Assembly: GCF_014199615.1 (NCBI RefSeq)
Contig: NZ_JACHOB010000002.1
Coordinates: forward strand, 186,001-250,000
Length of the DNA stretch: 64,000 bases
From: Parvularcula dongshanensis
GTDB taxonomy: Bacteria; Pseudomonadota; Alphaproteobacteria; Caulobacterales; Parvularculaceae
Reading direction: 5' to 3'
The notes under the pieces are model-generated. The model searched no databases and was not told the DNA's origin. It saw only the letters and a program-made list of their open reading frames with translations. A program made the position numbers and the translations under genes. Each line of letters begins with the position of its first letter. Position 1 is the stretch's first letter. Shown here piece by piece: positions 60,201 to 64,000 of this stretch.

Positions 60201-61793
60201 CCGGGCTTCAAGGTCAACGCCTACATCGCGAGCCTCCGGCACGCGACCCCGGGCGTGACCCTGATCTCGCCCCCGCCCCACCACGACATCTACTCGATCG
60301 AGGACCTCGCCCAGCTGATCTACGACCTCAAGCAGATCAGCCCGGAAGCACGGGTCTGCGTGAAGCTCGTGAGCTCGGCGGGCGTCGGCACGATCGCGGC
60401 GGGCGTCGCGAAGGCGAAGGCGGACGTGATCCTCATCTCGGGCCATGTCGGGGGCACGGGCGCGAGCCCGCAGACCTCGATCAAGTTCGCAGGCTCGCCC
60501 TGGGAGCTGGGGCTCGCGGAGGCGAACCAGGTGCTGACGCTGAACGACCTGCGCGAGGCGGTGACGCTGCGCACCGATGGCGGCCTCCGCACGGGCCGCG
60601 ACATCGTCATCGCGGCGATGCTCGGCGCCGAGGAGTTCGGCATCGGCACGCTCAGCCTCGTCGCCATGGGCTGCCTCATGGTGCGCCAGTGCCACTCCAA
60701 CACCTGCCCCGTCGGCGTCTGCACGCAGGACGAAGCGCTGCGGAAGAAGTTCGTCGGCACCGCCGATCAGGTCGTGAACCTGATGACCTTCATCGCGGAG
60801 GAGGTGCGCGAGATCCTGGCCTCGCTCGGCGCATCGAGCCTCGACGACGTCATCGGGCGGTCGGACCTGCTACGCCAGGTCAGCCGAGGCTCGGACACGC
60901 TCGACGACCTCGACCTCAACCCGCTTCTCGTCCGCGCCAATGAAGGGCCGCGCCCGCCCCGCTCGACGCGGGAGGGGCGCCGCGAACCCGATCCGACGCT
61001 CGACGCGCAGATCGTCGCGGACGCCGCGCCCGTCTGGCGTCGGCGCGAGAAGATGCAGCTGACCTACACGGTCAGGAACACGCATCGGGGCGTCGGCACG
61101 CGGACGAGCCACCACATCATCCGCTGGTTCGGCAAGGACGGGCTGCCCGACGGGCACCTGACCGTCCGCCTTCACGGCTCCGCCGGACAGTCGCTCGGCG
61201 CCTTCGGCGCGAAGGGCCTCCGCATCGAGGTCGAAGGCGACGCCAACGACTACGTCGGCAAGGGCCTGTCAGGCGCGGAGATCATCGTGCGCGGCTTCAA
61301 GCGCGAGCCGAGCGGCATGGTGATGGTCGGCAACACCTGCCTTTACGGCGCGACCTCCGGCGCGCTCTTCGCGGCGGGCCGGGCCGGAGAGCGCTTCGCG
61401 GTCAGGAACTCCGGCGCCACGGCCGTGGTCGAGGGCTGCGGCTCGAACGGCTGCGAGTACATGACGAACGGCGTCGTCGCGATCCTGGGCTCTGTCGGCG
61501 ACAACTTCGCCGCCGGCATGACGGGGGGACGGGCCTACGTCTACGATCGTCAGAACACGTTCGAGGCGCTGGCGAACCCCGAGCACGTGACCTGGGGCGG
61601 GCTGACCGCCGAGGCGGAGGCCGAGTGCCACGCGCTGATCGAGCGACACGTCGAGGAGACGCGGTCGCCCTACGGCGCAGAGCTGCTCGCCAATTGGGAG
61701 ACCGAGAAGGCGCACTTCCGCTTCGTGCGGCCGCACGGCGCGAAGGAGATGGCCGAAGAGGACGAGATCTCGGCCGTATCGGCTCGTCTCTAA
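57240..61793 (+). CDS. gltB: Glutamate synthase large subunit
   Basis: GltB makes two glutamates from glutamine and 2-oxoglutarate. The N-terminal nucleophile Cys44 is in EHDACGVGLIA after a propeptide of about 43 residues. The synthase domain has the FMN region and the 3Fe-4S cysteines in RQCHSNTCPVGVCTQ; the C-terminal helix domain has EGCGSNGCEYMTNGVVAILG. The ATG at 57240 overlaps the preceding stop (ATGA) and gives a normal propeptide; ATG at 57315 has AAGGAG 6 bases upstream and is an alternative with a 17-residue propeptide. Confidence 0.97.
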   Translation: MSAPIELPINSDEARSDLIMNKERTMTEVVPFGLYDPRDEHDACGVGLIAAIDGKPRREVVTRAIDALKAVWHRGAVASDGKTGDGAGLRVDVAQDFFREKVARGGHEPTRADVCVGMIFLPRTDFSGQDRARAIVETEILRFGFRLYGWRQAPVDSTVIGTTANAARPEIEQILFHDPQGRDLHDIERTLYLVRRRIEKQALAERLQDFYVCSLSPRDVIYKGMFLAGDIDSFYLDLKDERFVSSFAIFHQRYSTNTFPQWRLAQPFRMLAHNGEINTLRGNVAWMRSHEVKMASTAFAEHGGDIKPVIQPGGSDSAALDAVFEVMVHGGRSAPMAKALLIPEAWSKRRDIMTPEVRALYEYCNAVMEPWDGPAAICAFDGRWAIAGLDRNGLRPLRYAITEDGLLAVGSESGMCPTGDKKVVTRGAVPAGGMIAVDLDEGRFYDPAQILDHLTQAHPYAEWLGNVQNLDEEIGPGPEDRLFEELDLRRRQVGSGYTQEDLELILRPMVTEGKEAVGSMGDDTPLAVLSDQYRPLSHYFRQRFSQVTNPPIDPLREGRVMSLKTRFKNLGNILAEDETQTNVYVLDGPILTNGMYARMSQKLGGVVIDCTFTDADGTGERLRAALDRIRDEAAKAVRDGADHIVLTDEAQGQGRLPIPMILAAGGVHRRLIETGLRSSCSLTVRSAECVDSHYAAVLIGVGATTVNPYLALETIASRHAANKYPGVTIGQAVLAYKTAIENGLLKILSKMGVSVISAYRGGCNFETLGLSRTLLAEFFPDASSRISGIGLAGLEAGLLGLQDRAWPQDEDDALRLPVGSFYRVRSQGERHAYEATLVRDLQTAVRENDYDAYKRFSKALNTQGTIQLRDLLTFKTMGDAVALDDVESVNAIRQRFITPGMSLGALSPEAHGALNVAMNRIGAKSVSGEGGEDPRRYEPMPNGDNMNSAVKQIASGRFGVTAEYLNQCREIEIKVAQGAKPGEGGQLPGFKVNAYIASLRHATPGVTLISPPPHHDIYSIEDLAQLIYDLKQISPEARVCVKLVSSAGVGTIAAGVAKAKADVILISGHVGGTGASPQTSIKFAGSPWELGLAEANQVLTLNDLREAVTLRTDGGLRTGRDIVIAAMLGAEEFGIGTLSLVAMGCLMVRQCHSNTCPVGVCTQDEALRKKFVGTADQVVNLMTFIAEEVREILASLGASSLDDVIGRSDLLRQVSRGSDTLDDLDLNPLLVRANEGPRPPRSTREGRREPDPTLDAQIVADAAPVWRRREKMQLTYTVRNTHRGVGTRTSHHIIRWFGKDGLPDGHLTVRLHGSAGQSLGAFGAKGLRIEVEGDANDYVGKGLSGAEIIVRGFKREPSGMVMVGNTCLYGATSGALFAAGRAGERFAVRNSGATAVVEGCGSNGCEYMTNGVVAILGSVGDNFAAGMTGGRAYVYDRQNTFEALANPEHVTWGGLTAEAEAECHALIERHVEETRSPYGAELLANWETEKAHFRFVRPHGAKEMAEEDEISAVSARL

Positions 61794-61800
61794 CGAACGG

Positions 61801-61832
61801 GCGCTGAGGCGGCGGCATCGCCGCTTCAGCGC
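61801..61832 (+). terminator. Strong hairpin after gltB
   Basis: GCGCTGAGGCGGCG-GCAT-CGCCGCTTCAGCGC forms a 14-bp stem with one G-U pair, 7 bases after the gltB stop. No good T-run follows. It probably separates gltB from the ilv transcript. Confidence 0.65.
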
Positions 61833-61976
61833 TTGAGCGGCAGGGTTTGGCAGAAACGCCTAACGCTCTGGCCTCACTCCGCATCTTCGTGCCAGTTTCT
61901 GGTTGCGCGAGAGCACGCCTCTGTGTTAACCGCGCGACTATCGAGGGCTTCCCCCTCCAGCCGAACGGGTCGCACC

Positions 61977-62093
61977 GTGCCGCATCGCGACGATCTTACC
62001 GACGACGCCCGCGCGCCCAGCGACGCCGCTGCGCTGCCCGTACTCCTCGTACTCCTTATTCCCTGCAGCCCCCCGGGAGCGGCATCGGACTAG
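61977..62093 (+). CDS. Leader peptide of the ilvD attenuator (Leu/Val/Ile-rich)
   Basis: A GTG-started frame of 38 codons ends just before the attenuator and includes a run of nine codons reading LPVLLVLLI (62034-62060), eight of which are Leu, Val or Ile. The C-terminal end IPCSPPGAASD resembles that of enteric ilv leaders. Ribosome stalling at these codons when branched-chain amino acids are scarce would favour an antiterminator. The GTG start is uncertain, since the frame is open upstream, but the codon run is clear. Confidence 0.75.
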   Translation: MPHRDDLTDDARAPSDAAALPVLLVLLIPCSPPGAASD

Positions 62094-62113
62094 GCGTACC
62101 AGCCTCCGACGCG

Positions 62114-62137
62114 AAGCTCCCTCCGGGGAGCTTTTTT
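62114..62137 (+). terminator. Rho-independent attenuator terminator upstream of ilvD
   Basis: AAGCTCCC and GGGAGCTT enclose a 4-base loop (TCCG) and the run TTTTTT ends at 62137. GGGAGC at 62075-62080 is complementary to GCTCCC of the terminator (62116-62121) and could act as antiterminator. The terminator lies 35 bases before ilvD. Confidence 0.85.
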
Positions 62138-62171
62138 GTTTCTGACCTCAGACTTCGAACGACAGATCGTA

Positions 62172-63854
62172 ATGACAAAGACCAAACGCAGCGACGCGAT
62201 CACCAAAGGGCCGAGCCGGGCGGCTGCGCGCGCCATGCTGCGCGCGACCGGCATGACCGACGAAGACTTCGACAAGCCGATGGTCGCGGTCATCAACACC
62301 TACTCCTCGGTCACGCCCTGCAACATGCACCTGCGGGACCTGGCGCCCAGCGTCCTGAAGGGCGTGCGCGAGGCGGGCGGCTGGCCGGTGGAGTTCGGCG
62401 CCCTCGTCGTCTCGGACGGCATCACTATGGGCCATGAGGGCATGCGCGCGAGCCTGATGAGCCGCGAGGTCATCGCCGACTCGATCGAGCTGGCCGTGCG
62501 CGGGCACGCGCTCGACGCGGCGGTCATCATGGTCGGCTGCGACAAGACCATCCCCGCCGCCGCCATGGCGCTCGCGCGCCTCGACGTGCCCGGCGTCGTC
62601 TTCTACGGCGGCACGATCGCGGCGGGCTGCCCCGCCTCGGGCGCCAAGGCCGGACAGGACATCTCGATCCAAGACGCCTTCGAGGCGGTGGGCGCGCACG
62701 GACGCGGCGCGATCGACGATGCGGAGCTCGGCGCGATCGAGCGCGCCGCCTGCCCCGGCGCGGGCTCCTGCGGCGGTCAGTTCACGGCCAACACCATGGC
62801 GATGGCCCTCGCCTTCTTGGGGCTGGCTCCGATGGGCGCGGGCGATCCGCCCGCCGAGCATCCGGACAAGGCCGCCGAGGCCGAACGCTGCGGCCGCCTC
62901 GCGGCGGAACGCGCCTTCGCGGAAGGCGGGCGCAGCTTCGTGACGGAGACGAGCCTGCGCAACGCCGCGCTCTCGGTCGTCGCCTCGGGCGGCTCGACCA
63001 ACGCGGTCCTGCACCTCGCCGCCATCGCGGCCGAGGCGGGTACGCCCTTCTCGATCGACGCCTTCGACGCCCTCTCGCGCGAGACGCCGGTGATCGCGAA
63101 CCTCAAGCCCGGCGGCCGCTACCTCGCCCAGGACCTTCACGCCGCCGGCGGCTGCCGCCGGTTCGGCCGGGTGCTGATGGAAGGCGGCTTCCTCGAGGAC
63201 GCGCCCACCGTTTCGGGCAAGTCTCTCTTCGAAGAGTTGAAAGGCGCCGAGGAGAGCGCCGACCGCGACGTGATCCGCCCCTTGGAAAACCCGGTGAAGA
63301 AGACCGGCGGGCTGCGCGTCCTCTACGGCGACGTCGCGCCCGAGGGGGCGGTCCTGAAGACGGCGGGCTACGCCGACGCGGCCTTCGAAGGCCCCGCGCG
63401 CATCTTCGAGAGCGAGGAGGACTGCTTTGCCGCGGTCCAGCGCGGCGAGATCGTGGCGGGCGACGTCTGCGTCATCCGCTATGAGGGCCCCGCGGGCGGC
63501 CCTGGCATGCGCGAGATGCTGGCGGTGACCGCCGCGCTCGCCGGCCAAGGCCTCGCGGGCAAGGTCGCGCTGATCACGGACGGCCGGTTCTCCGGCGCTT
63601 CCCACGGCTTCGTCATCGGCCACGTCGCGCCCGAGGCCGCGCGCGGCGGACCGATCGGCCTCCTGCAGGAAGGCGACATCATCCGCATCGACGCGGAGGG
63701 ACGCAGGATCGACGCCGACATCGACTGGGACGCACGCAGAGCCGCGCACACGCCCCGCCCGCTCCGCCGCATGGGCGGCTACTTCGACAAGTTCGCAGCG
63801 CTGGTCGGCTCGGCGAGCCAAGGCGCAACAACCATCATCCGCGAGGGAAAGTAA
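62172..63854 (+). CDS. ilvD: Dihydroxy-acid dehydratase
   Basis: IlvD dehydrates dihydroxy acids in valine, leucine and isoleucine synthesis. The 560-residue protein contains [11 protein letters not shown] and [17 protein letters not shown] with the Fe-S Cys, [25 protein letters not shown], and the C-terminal [24 protein letters not shown] at 62172 starts [23 protein letters not shown]. Expression appears to be controlled by the upstream attenuator. ilvC follows 4 bases later. Confidence 0.97.
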   Translation: MTKTKRSDAITKGPSRAAARAMLRATGMTDEDFDKPMVAVINTYSSVTPCNMHLRDLAPSVLKGVREAGGWPVEFGALVVSDGITMGHEGMRASLMSREVIADSIELAVRGHALDAAVIMVGCDKTIPAAAMALARLDVPGVVFYGGTIAAGCPASGAKAGQDISIQDAFEAVGAHGRGAIDDAELGAIERAACPGAGSCGGQFTANTMAMALAFLGLAPMGAGDPPAEHPDKAAEAERCGRLAAERAFAEGGRSFVTETSLRNAALSVVASGGSTNAVLHLAAIAAEAGTPFSIDAFDALSRETPVIANLKPGGRYLAQDLHAAGGCRRFGRVLMEGGFLEDAPTVSGKSLFEELKGAEESADRDVIRPLENPVKKTGGLRVLYGDVAPEGAVLKTAGYADAAFEGPARIFESEEDCFAAVQRGEIVAGDVCVIRYEGPAGGPGMREMLAVTAALAGQGLAGKVALITDGRFSGASHGFVIGHVAPEAARGGPIGLLQEGDIIRIDAEGRRIDADIDWDARRAAHTPRPLRRMGGYFDKFAALVGSASQGATTIIREGK

Positions 63855-63858
63855 GATC

Positions 63859-64000
63859 ATGGCCCAAGACCTGCGAGTCTTCACCAAGGACGACGTGAAG
63901 CCGGACACGTTCAAGGACACGACCATCGCCGTCATCGGCTATGGCAGCCAGGGGCGCTCGCACGCCCTGAACCTGCGCGATTCCGGCGTCGACGTGATCA
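63859..64000 (+). CDS. ilvC: Ketol-acid reductoisomerase, 5' part (cut by window edge)
   Basis: The visible 47 codons read [20 protein letters not shown], then [25 protein letters not shown]. The [10 protein letters not shown] Rossmann motif (NADPH site) with [10 protein letters not shown] is standard for IlvC, although the usual N terminus MRVYYD is replaced. It follows ilvD by 4 bases and shares its leader. The enzyme isomerises and reduces acetohydroxy acids before the IlvD step. Confidence 0.9.
   Translation, partial: MAQDLRVFTKDDVKPDTFKDTTIAVIGYGSQGRSHALNLRDSGVDVI

Noticed and set aside
57174-60695. Open frame of 1173 codons on the minus strand opposite gltB
   Set aside because: It is antisense to the conserved gltB frame, is dominated by Arg, Ala, Asp and Leu typical of GC-rich shadow frames and shows no domain.
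61833-62093. Longer 86-codon frame as a real gene before ilvD
   Set aside because: Only the 3' part with the Leu/Val/Ile run is meaningful as a leader peptide; the upstream part overlaps the gltB terminator region and lacks a ribosome binding site.
1-64000. CRISPR arrays, insertion sequences, phage genes or rRNA
   Set aside because: No regularly spaced direct repeats, transposase, integrase or rRNA segments were seen in reading the window.

Overview
The window is a GC-rich (about 65-70% by eye), densely coded chromosomal segment from an alphaproteobacterium. Supporting signs are the nadD-rsfS-rlmH-envC-ctpA order, an endonuclease-type MutL, a stand-alone homocysteine-binding module of MetH, a DUF3035 (BamF-like) lipoprotein, a fused CysN-CysC, a TorF-family outer-membrane protein beside amtB, a VPLPA-type C-terminal sorting tail and a PhyR/ECF sigma general stress response (GSR) locus. 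A Caulobacterales/Hyphomonadales/Parvularculaceae-like member is my best guess, but that is inference. No phage, insertion sequence, CRISPR array or rRNA was seen.

Layout. 1-2060 (minus): a secreted protein, glyQ and mtgA (cut by the left edge). 2218-10398 (plus): HAD hydrolase, ribF, a small secreted protein, ileS, lspA, DUF3035 lipoprotein and mutL, closely packed. 10395-27171 is mixed housekeeping: gltX, a VPLPA-tail surface protein, a phospholipase D-type synthase with ppa, tRNA-Gly overlapping a MATE exporter, glutaminyl cyclase, a PRC-barrel lipoprotein, sodB, a DUF4126 protein, metH module, galE, an APC permease, a DsbA-like protein, GST, enoyl-CoA hydratase and a SIMPL protein. 26878-31092 (minus) is the stress locus: phyR, a ribbon-helix-helix protein, an HWE-type kinase, DUF883 and two-helix membrane proteins, then an ECF sigma gene behind an exact GGAAC-N16-CGTT promoter and a short soluble anti-sigma-like gene. 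31311-35164: a Crp/Fnr regulator divergent from cysD-cysNC. 35149-37639: an EF-hand protein in an operon with an OmpR-type two-component system. 37842-42144: a GH11 xylanase with a LacI/XylR-like operator upstream, tRNA-Met, zntB, a TerC-family protein and a GH5 endoglucanase. 42207-47141 (minus): nadD, rsfS, rlmH, envC, ctpA and a conserved small protein. 47220-52306: a UDP-sugar epimerase, egtB-egtD (ergothioneine), an LpxH-type hydrolase and proB. 52489-61793: amtB, a TorF protein, gltD, an unknown lipoprotein and gltB, i.e. ammonium uptake and assimilation. 61977-64000: a leader peptide and attenuator in front of ilvD and ilvC (cut by the right edge).

How it fits together. Nitrogen genes (amtB, gltBD) lead into branched-chain amino acid synthesis (ilvDC), which appears to be controlled by translation-coupled attenuation. 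Sulfate activation (cysD, cysNC) and ergothioneine genes reflect sulfur metabolism. The two glycoside hydrolases suggest plant polysaccharide use. The most interesting items are the stress locus without a recognisable NepR, the ilvD attenuator, the MATE stop codon that lies inside tRNA-Gly, the XylR-like operator before the xylanase, the EF-hand/two-component operon and the lipoprotein inserted between gltD and gltB.
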